A stretch of 64,000 bases of DNA, taken from Rhyacophila brunnea (taxonomy: Eukaryota; Arthropoda; Insecta; Trichoptera; Rhyacophilidae). The notes below the pieces were generated by a model. The model had not been told where the DNA came from. It saw only the letters and a list, made by a program, of their open reading frames with translations, and ran no database searches. Position numbers and translations under genes: made by a program. The first letter of the stretch is position 1; each line of letters starts with the position of its first letter. Shown in pieces: positions 24,191 through 36,023 of this stretch. Location: assembly GCA_022495005.1 (NCBI GenBank), contig JAGYXB010002075.1:62001-126000 (forward strand), written 5' to 3'.

Positions 24191-25218
24191 ATATTACATG
24201 TTGACATCAACCACAATGTATAGTAATTATTTATACTTGCGGGCTTCATTTTCTAAATAATATTCAGATACGCAAACTGGCTTAGATATTTGGTTGAGCT
24301 ATAAAAATTATTTTCTAGATTTAGAAGTAATTGATAATTTTGACTATTTAAAAAGCAGACATTGACAAAAAACGTGATTTATATTTTCTTCAAAGAACAA
24401 ATAAATAAATAGAATTCCGATAGGCTATATTCCAATACACTACATTTTGACGCATGGTTTTGAATGTATAAGTGTCCTACGAAAATTAACCAGGCATTAT
24501 AGACGTGCAATAATGACGTGTATTGCAACCTTCAATACACCGAGATTAAATGAGCGTCAATGCATAAGCCGAGAGCAGTTGTCAGTATTCGACGTATGAA
24601 GTTTACCCCGTATTCTCTCATACTCGAGATCGGTTGCCTGCTTCTCTACAGCTTTTAGGTATTTCAGAGTTCCCTGATTTTCATCGTCGCTTTTGCATTG
24701 ACACACTTAGGATCATTTATTATACCCAAGCAAGCTAGGGATGCTGCAAGATTGTAGTGGCTCTGTAGCGATTAATTGTAATGAGTTTCTCAAACACATG
24801 TAACTAAACCATTTTCCTACAGACTGAACGGACTGAAGAAAAGTATTGAAAAATACTCATCTTGAGCTTTATCGCCACCCAAAGCGAAGAATAGAAATAC
24901 AGTTATATTGTGCATTATGGTCACCGTATTGTCTGACCGTTTGTACAGCGCTTTCTTCGCTCGCCTTTCGCCGATAAAGTAAAAGCACATTAGCGCTAAT
25001 ATTGTGTAATACGATGAAGCCACTTAATTCAATAAAGATGAGAAATGGCCGCTGTACTAATTATTGAATTGCTTCAATATTAACAAGCCGAGCACTTTAA
25101 AGTAATTTGGCATAATGCGACGTTACGTTGACTAAGATATCACCTAATAGAAATAGGCCGATATAAGTCTCAATTTAACACATTAAATATTTGTTGATCA
25201 AATAGCCTGATATCACAA
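24191..25218. other. Intergenic sequence
   Basis: No gene or repeat recognised. Composition is somewhat more balanced at 24430-24730, without any motif I can name. Confidence 0.4.
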
Positions 25219-25334
25219 AATTGTTTAACTCATTCGCTGCTGAGTAGATAATGATTTTTTAATTAGCACTTTTTACATCGATCGGCCGCCTGGTCATTTC
25301 GCGCCGGGTGCGTCTTCCGCGTCCAAAGTATTAA
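25219..25334 (-). repeat. Interspersed repeat family Z, minus copy
   Basis: The reverse complement matches 44878-45003: CTTAATACTTTGGACGC, AGACGCACC, GGCGCG, ATGACCAGGC, GCCGATCGATGT and CAGCAGCGAATGAGTT occur in the same order with small differences. GC-rich core in AT-rich surroundings; class unknown. Confidence 0.6.
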
Positions 25335-25929
25335 GCAAATCACAAATACCTACAAACATCCACTAAATAAACCCCTCTTTGGTGCAGTGGCAAAGGCTCC
25401 ACCCTAGCCTGTTCCCATTGCAGACAGAATTAATTCAAAGTTAATCACTTAAAAAGGCACACTGAAAACTAAAATTGATATAGTTCACGTATTCTTCAAT
25501 CAATTCGATTTTTAATAAAATAGGTTTTGAATTTTTCTATTAAGTATTTACATTTTAAATAAAATTTTTGTATAAGTGGAATGAAAAAAACATGTCAAAT
25601 ATAGTTTTTTGGGTTTTTTTTACCCTTTTTTTATACAAAATGACATAGATAAAAAGTCCATGATAGAAGTAAATAATAAAAAGATGATATACTAAAACTG
25701 GAGCCAAATATAATACTATTCAAAATATTTAGAAGATAGAGGGCCATTTTATGTTTATTACTGTCTCAAACACCTCAAACCTAGCGAACTGATCATTATT
25801 TTGACAAATTTAAATAACAATGGATTTTATAAATCTAATGTTTCTTAAAAAATATATTGGACTGTATATAACTAATATCATAAAATGATAGCTACATATA
25901 TTATTAAGTAATTTCAACTTAAAAAAAAT
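25335..25929. other. AT-rich intergenic sequence
   Basis: No gene or repeat recognised. Confidence 0.5.
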
Positions 25930-26567
25930 CAAAGATCCAACATAAAAAATGCACACTGAACTTTGTCAGTCGAGTGTATTTGTTTTCTTTGAATTAAGAC
26001 TACAATGTTATAGTATTTATAAGTTTTTAAAATTTAATTAAACGCTATCTAATCCAAGCCATAGTAGATGATAATTTATCTATATAATATCTAAAATTAT
26101 TCCAATAAACCATACAGATATTTTATAGATGAAAGAATATTTTTATTGATTATGAGTAAACGCCCACCCGTGAGTATATGACACCCACGGTGGCCGCGCG
26201 GCTTAAGCGTTGGACTATCACGCTGTGGGTCTCAGGTTCGAATCCTGGGTCTGGCAGGTACACATATTGTTTTTCAATGTGTTTGTGAGTCAGGGTATGG
26301 ACTTAATTCAGCAAGTGGCTGACATCCATTTCTCGTAAAAAAACAAAATCTGTCAATACAATCCTCTACTCTGTGGAGGCCCATATGATCCCATGACGAT
26401 CGGACATGGTCGAAAAAAAAAATACGCAGGGTTTAATGAATTTAAAAAAAAACTAACCAGCACCATTTGCAAATTGTTTTCTTAGTTCAATGAAAATAAA
26501 TAAGTTAGTCTGAGTGTGTACTATTTATGTCGAATCTTAACAGCCTATCTCCATCCCTCGCTACTGT
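25930..26567. mobile_element. hAT-like element (family of 19299), split by a SINE
   Basis: The left part 25930-26180 aligns with the left part of 19299-19805 from CACTGAACTTTGTCAG on. The right part 26430-26567 aligns with its right part and ends CCATCCCTCGCTACTG. A family-1 SINE (26184-26422) separates them. The left terminus is degraded, so a target duplication cannot be shown. Confidence 0.65.
26184..26422 (+). mobile_element. tRNA-derived SINE (family 1), nested in hAT-like element
   Basis: It starts CCCACGGTGGCCGCGCGG and carries an intact B-box GGTTCGAATCC and the family body. It ends in an A-run (26413-26422). It sits inside the hAT-like element at 25930-26567 and is therefore younger than it. 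No clear target duplication was identified. Confidence 0.85.
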
Positions 26568-28108
26568 TTTGGTGATTAAACCAAAACAGGCTTCCGACGG
26601 TCTTATAACAAAGAGTTTGCTGCAAATATTCATATTAAGTTATATTTCAACGATGTTCGCGCGGCTTAAGCGTCGACCTATAACGTCGTGGGTCCCAATC
26701 GTATCTTTGCGAATTTAGTTTTTCAGCGCTCGCGGAAATGAAATTTAAAAAAAAACGAGACCGTTACAGACAGATGAGGAGTTATGAGTTTGTTTATCTA
26801 ATTTAGAGCCGCGTTTTGACAGAATTATTTCTAAAAATCAATTGCATCCTTCTCATTAATAAAATTATTACGACCTATGTACATAACATAATATGTTGAT
26901 AAAATATTAAAACAGGTATTAAAAAAAATTGTTACCTACACTATGATTTCCTTTATTCATATTATGAAGGTACATTTTCTTTTTTAAGGATTTTTTATTT
27001 GGTGTGGCAAGGAACAAATCCCATTCACCAGTTCGCAGTGAAGTAAAAAAGTTTAGCAAACCAGCGTCAAACAAATTTTGTAAATAGGAAATAATAATGA
27101 ATTCATGAACTCTTGCCAAAATTGGCTTTGAAAATTGTCGCTGTTCTCACTTGGATTCCATTAAACAGACTTGTACCATTTATTGTTTATTAAAATGTCA
27201 ATAAAAACATTCATTAATAACATACCTTTTGTAAAAAATATTATTACTATTTTAAATTTATTACTATTCTGGTCCGTTTATAAAAATAATGAAATCATTC
27301 TCTTATCACAAATTGTGCTTTAATTGCACCGTAATACGTTTAGTTCCACTACGCATCTTCGAACAAGAATAGTCTAATCCGCCAACGGTCTCCTATCCAA
27401 TCCATCACCTTGCGTTGTAATAATTTAATTACTATTAAATTAGAAATTAAAACTGCGAATCATGCAAGCGAACTCGGGGCAGATTAAACCGCCAAGCGAA
27501 AGTCACTGGTACATCATATTTTTGCACACTGTTATTACATTTAATTTTTATTTATAGATCTTTGTATTCATACAAGATGTTATGTAGCCATGCAATTACA
27601 TTGAGAAGATCTCTTGATCAGTGATTTTTAAAGTATAATCTACTAAATTTAAAAAAATCTTCGTGTGCCATTCAGTATTGTCTATCGTACTATAATAATA
27701 GGGTTAAAACAAAGCTATTTTTATTAATTCTATTTTGATTGAGCTATTTACGTTGACAGTTTTTTCGGACTATAAAACCCATCATCAGAATGCTCGACTG
27801 TGACTAAAGTTGAAGATTCAGATAACTTGTTCACAATATCGAGCTTTTGTGATCAAGGCCTGAACAAAAACGATGCATAAGTGCGAGTGAGAAAGTATTC
27901 GGCACCCTTATAATCTCTGCGACACGCGCTAGAGTAAGATAAAAGGTTTACAGATGAGTGAGATGATTTTCTGTAGTGTCGCCACCAAATCTTAGTTTGT
28001 TGCATAGCTAAGCGTCGATAGCCTGCGAGCGTGTGTTGCTAAAATTGATATTTTTTGTGTTAAACATAAAGTCAGTGGTAAATATTTTTAGTTAATAAAG
28101 TAGAAAAG
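26568..28108. other. Intergenic sequence
   Basis: A short SINE-head-like trace (CGCGGCTTAAGCGTCGACC) lies at 26659-26677. The rest is AT-rich with no gene recognised. The interval 27780-28060 is GC-richer and directly precedes the THAP-like remnant, so it may be its leader or part of the same element. Confidence 0.35.
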
Positions 28109-28177
28109 ATGGTTCTGTATTGTATTAAAATGTGGTAACCGTACTAATAATCAAGAAGATGGTATAACGTTTCATAG
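28109..28177 (+). pseudogene. THAP-domain-like N-terminal remnant
   Basis: ATG at 28109 opens MVLYCIK; skipping one extra base gives CGNRTNNQEDGITFH. The pattern M-x-x-x-C-x2-C ... N-R-T ... T-F-H resembles the start of a THAP zinc finger (C2CH type), found in P-element-like transposases and their host-domesticated relatives. Without the shift the frame stops after nine codons. The second half of the finger (C-x2-H) was not found downstream, so this is at most a first exon or a decayed fragment. Confidence 0.3.
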
Positions 28178-31060
28178 TTGATACATGCTCGTGATAATTT
28201 ATTTGTATATTATTATACATTTTAATATCAGTGACCTAGTGTTTCTTTAAAATAACTTAAATTGTGGATATCGTTACCTAATGGTTGCATTTTAACCGCT
28301 AAAAAAATAGAAAATTATATTTTAATTGCAAGCACTTTGGGCGAGCACTAGCGAAATGATCTATGGTCTCAAACATTTGTGTACGAATGCGTTCGCTCGC
28401 CCATAAACCAAATGCACGGCACGCAGCTTCATTTAGCAATGCAATGGGTGGCGTCTAGATGTATCTATAGTCTAAGGTTGTGATAGAGATAGAGCGAGAG
28501 AGAGTATATAATAAATATGTCAATATGTTAACTGTTTCTCGTCTCTTCTCACTTACAACAGTGGCGTAGACATCATAATAATATACTTATTTAAGTATTG
28601 ATACAATGTTTTGTCATACTTTAACCGTCTATATACAATTTTCTGTGTAGTCATATCAGCTACAGATGGGCTTAGAAATAGCTGTACACATAAATTACTC
28701 AATTGCAGTAGAGTTTAAAAAAAAATAGTTAAATTTGATTCAAAACCATTGTAATGGGGTTCTCCCGCGTAAGCGCCAGTTCAATTAATAACGTACTATA
28801 ATAATTGTACTAGAATTCTGGTCCGCTTACTTTGTACGATGGAGATATTATATTATATTACAGGTACATAAAACGACTATAGTTTTTAAATTTGTAAAAC
28901 AGCTGTGAAAAAGCGACTCTAAAAGGGCCCATAGAAAAGGGTAAAAAGCTCTTGAATGTGGATTTGTATTGAGAATTTTTGACTAGCCACTCGGAAAAAA
29001 AGAAGTCTTGATTTCTTTTGAATTGTACGTATAATGGCCGTTAACATTTATTCAGATAACATTCAGTTGACAAAATATAATTTAGACCGGATGGACACGT
29101 TTTTCATTCAGCATTTGACATATTAGCAATTTGTACGTATTTTAAAAACATAAAACAAAAAAGCAACCGAAATAAAACAGAAAAATAAAAAAATGTAAGT
29201 AAGTTTCTTTTCAAAATAATAATAATACAAGTGATTTAGATCCCACACTTTTCAATCTTCGGCTATAATAAGTTGACCATACACAGCCAAGTGGTCTTTG
29301 ACAAAGTAAAGCCCAATGATCAGTTTAGATGTTTTCATACGCCAATGGAAGATGATACACTTTCTTGCTCTTGAATATTGCGTTCCAGAGATTTGCAATA
29401 GTAGGTACAGGCTGTTTTCTATCAGCTTATTTCAATAAATATTATGCACGCAAAAGCGATATACGTTGACCTTATTTGAAAATAAATCAATCATGTCAAT
29501 ATACTATTAAATAGTTACATTTTGCATTCAATATTTCCACTAATAACATAGTATGAGATACAAGATATTTTCGTTTAACAAGATGAATTATTACACTATG
29601 ACAGAATATTATGATACCTAAATTTGAAAGAAAATTACATCACATTCTTACATATATCTGCAAAAATAAAATACTTAGTAAATCCGACTAAATGTACCAA
29701 TACACTATGAAAAAAAATATTATGACACCATATAGCATTTATTTAGTTTACTGCAAAATACTAAGTTGAATATTCCATCTATACAAAACAATTTTAAGAT
29801 GATCGTTATAGTTATAAGTTGAGTAGGTATATAATAATTATAGTATACTTTATATTATTATTTATAATAATTCAGATAATGTTTCACAGATGGATGTAAA
29901 AATATGGTTCGAATCTTGTTTATTAATTGATATTAGAATGGAATAAGTTCAATATAAAATAATATAATTATATTTTTTGTATCACATTAATTTATTTAAC
30001 ATATGTTACTTATTAATATTTTTGAACATATATTTCATTGTAAAATAAAACATTAATTTGTATTCATTTAAAATAATATAGATGCTGTATTATAAATTAA
30101 AACTGAGACATCTCTGTGCAGTTTAATGTATTTTTATTTTACTTAATATTAATTTCAATAATGTTGAATTATTCTGAACAGTCATGTATCTGACCATTAA
30201 TATTATTTAATGTATGTTGATAAAATAGTATTAAAGACTTTCAACAGGTGTCCGTCGATGAAAATATTAAATTAGAATCATACATAATTTTTCACTTATA
30301 TTACAGGGTTGTGTTTATTATATAATATATAATATAAATACGTATGCTAGAAAAAAAATATACCATCCGATATATATAAAACATGCACATAAAGCATAAA
30401 GAAATTAGCACTATGTCTGCTTTTAGAGGGCATGTAAAACTTTAGATTGCAATTACTCCATAACATGAATTCAAAACTTACCAACTTTTGGCAGTAACTC
30501 CACGGTATTATTTACAGTACTTAGCAGTTACTTTTATTGATAAGCATATATTTTAATAAAAAAAATATTCTTCTTATCATTGTCCAAATTACTTTATAAT
30601 CATATGTAAGTATATAATAAGTTATGTCAATTTTCAATTAATTACATGTTTCGTAATTTTATTGTTATAATATTTCATTGGATGATTGACACTCCGCCTT
30701 AACCCTTAAATACATGATAGAAATATATACCTAATCGACCACATTGAATGTTTAATATTATTATAGATAAACAGTGGCACCTGTGAATAAAAACTATAAC
30801 TATTTTGTCGCACGCTTTGTAAACTGCAGAGAACTGCAAGTTTTAAAAAAAAAATCATTTACACAAAAAACATAAAGAATAAAACAGTTTGTTCCTGAAA
30901 ATTAACACCATGCTATTGTTGGTTAAATATATGTTATATATCCTTGTATATTATTATTATTTCAATTAGGTAATTGAAAAGACCTATTAGTATTTATTAA
31001 TTAATACAGTTAAAATTTTAAATTATCAAAAAAAAAATCTCAAATAGCAAGCTTCGTATT
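28178..31060. other. Long AT-rich intergenic region
   Basis: No gene recognised over almost 2.9 kb. The stretch 28330-28560 is less AT-rich (includes a GAGA-type run near 28490). From 29000 on the sequence is extremely AT-rich. Confidence 0.45.
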
Positions 31061-31141
31061 TTTCCGCTAGGTTTTCTGTTGGCATATAGGATCCTTCTTA
31101 ATATAGTTGAAAGTGTAATTGCTTTGTATTTTTCCGCTAGG
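31061..31141 (+). repeat. Short direct repeat pair
   Basis: GTATTTTTCCGCTAGGT occurs twice, near 31057-31073 and 31125-31141, about 68 bp apart. Confidence 0.6.
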
Positions 31142-31171
31142 TGCCTCTGGTAGGTAAAGACATCGTCTTAA

Positions 31172-32148
31172 CCATTGTCAGACATACTTATTTATTTTCA
31201 TTGGACTAATTATTCAAATTGCAGATGGTTTCAGTTAGTTTTTAAATTTCAATTAAACCTTGCCTAAACTAAACAATAACACATAAAATAACAACATTTT
31301 GTTATTAAGTCAAACATAATTTTAGATTTTATTTTATAAATAGAATATTTTTTATCTATTATAGTTTGGATGGGGCAGGGCTTAATTGAATTTTATAAGC
31401 TTAACAACACCATCTGCATTTTGTATTCTTAGTTTCATGAATACAAATAAGTGTGACTAACAAATTGTGCGCTGTTTTTGTCAGATATCCATATCTTACC
31501 CCCCCCCCCCTCACTCGTATGATTTAGCTTAGGCAGGCTTTAATTAAATTAAAAAAAAAACTAACTTATACCATCTGCAATTTGTATTCTAATGTTTTTT
31601 TTTTTTTTTTTTTTTTTTAAATAATAACCATACCCTTGCTTTTTCGTACAAGGTGGTTGGGTGGGTTAGTTGCATTGATGTGGGGCTAATTAGGTGCCTC
31701 CATTTATATCTTTAATTTTCTTTATGGCCAGGATTAAATATTTTGTGTAGTGTTCTTGTGTTGTTCTATTGCTTAGTGCTTCGTGAGGCTTTTGGAGGTC
31801 AATTTCGTGATTATGTTGTCTACATCGAGTCCTGAGAGTCCATCGCTCCCTTTCTAGTATAGGGCAGTCGTTGATGACATGCCACACAGTTTGAGATGTG
31901 TTGCCGTCACATGGACAACAGTCGTCATCCCTCAATTTAAATCTTTTTAGATAAGCTCGCACCGATCCGTGGCCTGTTAGTATCTGTGTGAGTTCGTGTG
32001 ATATTTTTAAGTTCCTGGCAAGAGTGATGGCACAGTTTATGTTTGGAATAAATTTCTGCGTTATTGATCCTGTGGCGGATGTTAATGAAAACAAATAAGT
32101 ATGACTGACAAAGTTTAATGTCCACTATACCTCCACTGTTTGCCACTG
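31172..32148. mobile_element. hAT-like element (family of 19299), split by a LINE
   Basis: Sequence from ATTGTCAGACATACTTATTT onward aligns with the interior of 19299-19805. It includes the AATTAAACCTTGCCTAAACT unit and its inverse GGCAGGGCTTAATTGAATTT. The right part resumes at 32083 and ends CACTG at 32148. The interior is longer than in the reference copy (a second inverted unit at 31530-31590, and a C-run at 31499-31510). A LINE occupies 31595-32082. Confidence 0.65.
31595..32082 (-). mobile_element. 5'-truncated non-LTR retrotransposon with poly(A), R1/jockey-like
   Basis: The minus-strand frame 31690-32094 encodes LTGHGSVRAYLKRF, then CCPCDGNTSQTVWHVINDCP and further sequence to ...IKDINGGT and a stop. 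The L-T-G-H-G spacing followed by C-x2-C-x8-H-x4-C is the zinc-knuckle C-terminus of R1/jockey-group ORF2 proteins. A 24-nt T-run (31595-31618) is its poly(A) tail. TAATG flanks it on both sides (31590-31594 and 32083-32087). The first part of the 134-codon frame lies in the host element, so the real coding portion starts at the junction near 32082. Confidence 0.75.
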
Positions 32149-32459
32149 CTAGTCAACCTCTTGGGTAACTCTAAAATCCATTATGTCATCAGGCTATAGA
32201 AAACTTTTAGTATGAATAAATATTAATAATATTTAGTAGATATAAGTACATTGAACTGCTGTTAACATGCCTCTTACTAGAGGGGATTGATAATAATATC
32301 TTTGTAAACAAATATATAATGGAATAATACACAAAAAGTTCTCTGACCCCTGATATATTAAATTACTAATTATTAATGTCGTTATCAAACCATTTTTTTA
32401 TTATTTTATTTTACATTGTGTTATGTTTAAAATAAACATCACCTACAATATTAATAAAT
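32149..32459. other. AT-rich intergenic sequence
   Basis: No gene or repeat recognised. Confidence 0.5.
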
Positions 32460-33130
32460 TCAACTAGTCACACCGACTTGTCTTGGGACGGCTATCTTCG
32501 CGAGTCGTGTGGACAAATTTGGCGCTGTTGGAATTTCCGGAGACAATTTCAGGTCGCGTGGTGTGACAGTAGAAACAAGACTTTTTGATTTTGGCTGCCG
32601 CACAGAACAGTCGTGCTCCGGTTGGGTATACCCAATATTAATCACGAATGACACCTAACGGAGCACGATGCAGCCGTCGTGTCAAGAGTCTCTGATCGTT
32701 CCAATTTGGGTATTTTAAAACTATTTATTTGATTCACCATTCTTCCTTTATTTCTTTTCAAACTTAGCCGCTTGTATTTTAAGCTAGTATTTCAAATTTC
32801 AGTATCGAGCTGCTTAATATCCATTTAATGTATTTTTAAATTCTTGTCTTTGCGATAATATAGTTTCTGTCAAGTATGAATCGCTCTTTTATTTTATTTA
32901 TTCCCATATTCTACACTGTTAAATATTTATTATCTTTCACGGTCGTAAGATCGTGTGGCGCCCAGAATTTTATTATGTACATCCTAAACCCTGGATTGCA
33001 CGAGCCTTTAGCCGTGTAATCCCCTTTTTAAATTCAAATTACAGTTATCAGTTGCGTGATTTCTGACGGATAGCGGAATTCGGCTTGGAAAATATCAGGT
33101 AACTTCACGACTCGGTTCGTTGTCTCATGC
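32460..33130. other. GC-richer block, possible LTR-element fragment
   Basis: The block 32460-32690 is GC-rich and open for 64 codons on the minus strand (32460-32654; contains SLVSTVTPRDLKLSPEIPTA). On the plus strand, TGGCGCCCAGA at 32957-32967 resembles a primer-binding site complementary to a tRNA-Lys 3' end, followed by a GC-richer leader-like stretch to about 33130. No second LTR, gag or pol is present. The two observations point to opposite strands and may be unrelated; no function is assigned. Confidence 0.25.
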
Positions 33131-34630
33131 TCATGCTTTACTATTAACTATTTTACTTTATTTTACTTTATTAGAAACCCTTTTATTTTGTAATTGTGTC
33201 GTCAAAAATCACAATTACAAAATTTTATATAACAATTGATTTTCATATTTCATACTTATTACTGCGTTAGATTTGATCGTGTATATTAAAACGATTATTT
33301 ATTTAACTACTTAAAATTTGTATAATAGGTATAATAGATTTAATTTTACCTTTTTTTGTAAGATGGTTGTATGGTTACCCTTATAAGGGCGAGGTGGTCT
33401 ATAAGCTGTGCAAATTTCATAAACATCGGTCCATTCGTTTTGACTTCAGTAGACCTTTTTCCTTACACAAATAAATATGATTCAATACCTTCTCCACCAA
33501 AAAAGTATTAACTTCAAAATGAAAAGATACTTCTCAATTTCTGGCTTTCAGGTTCCATAATAATATGTAGACATAAAAAAGAAAACAAATCATATTAAGT
33601 AAATTATTTATTTTCATAAAATATATTTCATATTTTAGTGGGCGTTATAAAAATGTATATAAGTACTATATTAAATGCTTTTTTTATTAAGTCAATTGCT
33701 TAGAAAAATCTTATTTACTAAGTTATACAAATAATGAATAATATGATATTTCGGTTAATTTATAACATTCATAATATTTTCGTTTATAAGTAACATTGAA
33801 TATTCGTAATGTTTAAATAATTAGAGTAATTAATTTTGTAATATGATTAACAACGATATTATCATAGCGATAACAATGCTGTATTTTTTTTAAGTTTTAT
33901 TAAATGTAATATCTATAATATATTCCAGAGTAATTGTGCAGAATAATAAACACTTGCCATATAAATTTGAAGACTAGAAGTTTTAAGATTTAAATTAACA
34001 ATAGTTATTGATGTTTTTTTAAAATAACATGGACTTAATTCTAGTATATGGAAATATTTACATTTTATATTACAACATCCCAGCCTTAAATAATATTATT
34101 TTATTAAGATGAATTATTATTTAGTGATTTATATACGTGGGGCATGGATTTACATAATTACTCAACGAAGGATAAGGTATGTAGGTACTTAACTTAGATT
34201 AAACGAATAGTTATAAAGTTTTTTTATCACAAGCAGAATGTCATGGTTTAAAATATCGTAAATTAATATTACATGGATATGTGTGGGCATTTTTATGAAG
34301 ATTAGTTGTGTAATAAGTGAAAATTTCAAACTATTTTAAGACCTTAAGATTTTAAATAATAGTCTTGATACATACAATTAGTACAAGCATATTTTTAAAA
34401 ATCTACGAAAAGACGATAAATAAATGAAACTGTTCTACGTTTCAAGATAGATGCCGTGAAAGACATCATTCATTTATCTTTATAAACTTCAATAACGTAG
34501 TTAATGCACTAATGATTATAATAATTTAATTAATGATCCCGTGATGTACCTAATAAAGTTTTTTAGTACTACTGCAGTTAAGTAATGCACTATTGATTTT
34601 TAAAAATCGTATTTTTTTCACTTTTTACAG
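33131..34630. other. AT-rich intergenic sequence
   Basis: Around 33400-33470 (GCAAATTTCATAAACATCGG then TCCATTCGTTTTGACTTCAG) the sequence resembles a phrase common in insect transposable elements, but it is too short to classify. Nothing else recognised. Confidence 0.4.
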
Positions 34631-35044
34631 TCACTGGACCAAGCGCGCACATAGAAAAAATTTAGGGGGGCCATTTTGATATCTACAATATTTTTTTATT
34701 CATTTTAAGGCGGTGGGAGGGGGCGGGGTTAACAAATCCCGTTTGTTTCATCCACGCGGTATTGTCTTTTAGCCCATGTCGCATTTAAAATATTAAAATA
34801 AAAATCGGATGCCCCTGATAGTTCGACCAATTTAAGAGTGCCACAAGTATTCCATTAGCTACAGACCTTGCGTTAAGTAGAATACTGATCATGTCATGTC
34901 ATGATCATGTCATGATACTCAGTTATGAGAAAAAGGACGATAAGTAATATTCAATTTGTCCATATAATTTGTATTTATTCCGTTTCTGGAGGGAGTCCGC
35001 ATCCGATCCCCCCCACTCCAAACCCCTAGTGTGCAAGCTTCGAG
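34631..35044. repeat. Decayed DNA-element-like block
   Basis: Contains TTAGGGGGGCCATTTT near its left and CCCCCCCACTCC near its right. A segment at 34946-35000 (AAGTAATATTCAATTTGTCC and following) also occurs at 47343-47398, which suggests a shared repeat family. A CATGATCATGTCATG microrepeat is at 34888-34916. No exact termini. Confidence 0.35.
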
Positions 35045-35304
35045 TATACTTTTCATTTTATTACACCACCAGTTCTAATCTAAAATATTTTTCTGGTATT
35101 AATTATTCTTCTTTTTAGCACTTTAGTATAAAAAAATTATTCTATAAAGCATAATTAATAATCGATCACAATCTTATAAAATTAATATGGGTAACTTCAA
35201 TTAAAATATTATTTTTTAAATACCTCAAAAAACATAATATAAATCAGATTAGAAGATTTCTCAATAAATATTACAATATTCTCCAAGTTAAGTTAATTAA
35301 GTTA

Positions 35305-35802
35305 ATAATTACAAGATAAAAAGAAATTTTTATATACCACGTTTTTAAATTTTCTGTTGAATCAAATAAACTTGACAGTTCTATGTATTAATAATTTAGG
35401 ACAAATAAGGCAATTAATTGTCAACAAATCATTTTTTTGCTATTTTGCAACAAACAAAAATATAGAATACTGAAATGTCAATTTGATTTCCATAGTAACG
35501 CAGTATATATTAATAATTTAGTTGCTAGGACCACTTTCTTAGCAACCAATAATAGTGGATAGGATTACGGATTTCTTTCGAAATAACTTTTCATACAAAA
35601 CAGAATTAACTGAAAATGAATTCAATTCTACTTAAAGATGGCTAAAAGTATTAAAAGAATGCATTGGCATCGTGTTCTGATATATTTTAAAAGTTTCAAA
35701 TGTCTAGCTAGCCAGGAACTTAGTTAAAAATCGATTGCACGATTTGTACTGGATAAACAACCACCGGACAAACAAGAATACGAGCTAAGAAAGGCGTGGT
35801 AA
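35305..35802 (-). repeat. Interspersed repeat family X, copy D (long subtype)
   Basis: Minus-strand copy of the family at 8332-8789. It carries the extra internal segment (plus strand near 35398-35462, ending AACAAACAAAAATATAGAATA) shared only with copy C. It ends GAGCTAAGAAAGGCGTGGTAA. Confidence 0.75.
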
Positions 35803-35821
35803 TACGAGTATAAACAACGCC

Positions 35822-36021
35822 AATGATGCCCGAGCGGTAACTCGTTGACTTAATTATATTATCGCGGGATCCCGGATTCGAATCTCAGGTCTGGCAAATT
35901 TACATAGTATCTTCATTCATTCTGGACCTAATAAGTTGAGCAAGTGGCCAATATCTTATATTTCTTGTGAAAACAAAAATTTGTTAATAACACAATAAAC
36001 ACCATATATGGAGGCCAATAA
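35822..36021 (+). mobile_element. Diverged SINE (family 1), left part
   Basis: A tRNA-like head with B-box-like GGATTCGAATCTC (about 35874) and body segments GACCTAATAAGTTGAGCAAG and TGGAGGCCAAT. The remaining end (ATCCTATTGAACATGG, about 36738-36753) lies beyond the element at 36024-36733, so the SINE was split by that insertion. Confidence 0.65.
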
Positions 36022-36023
36022 TA

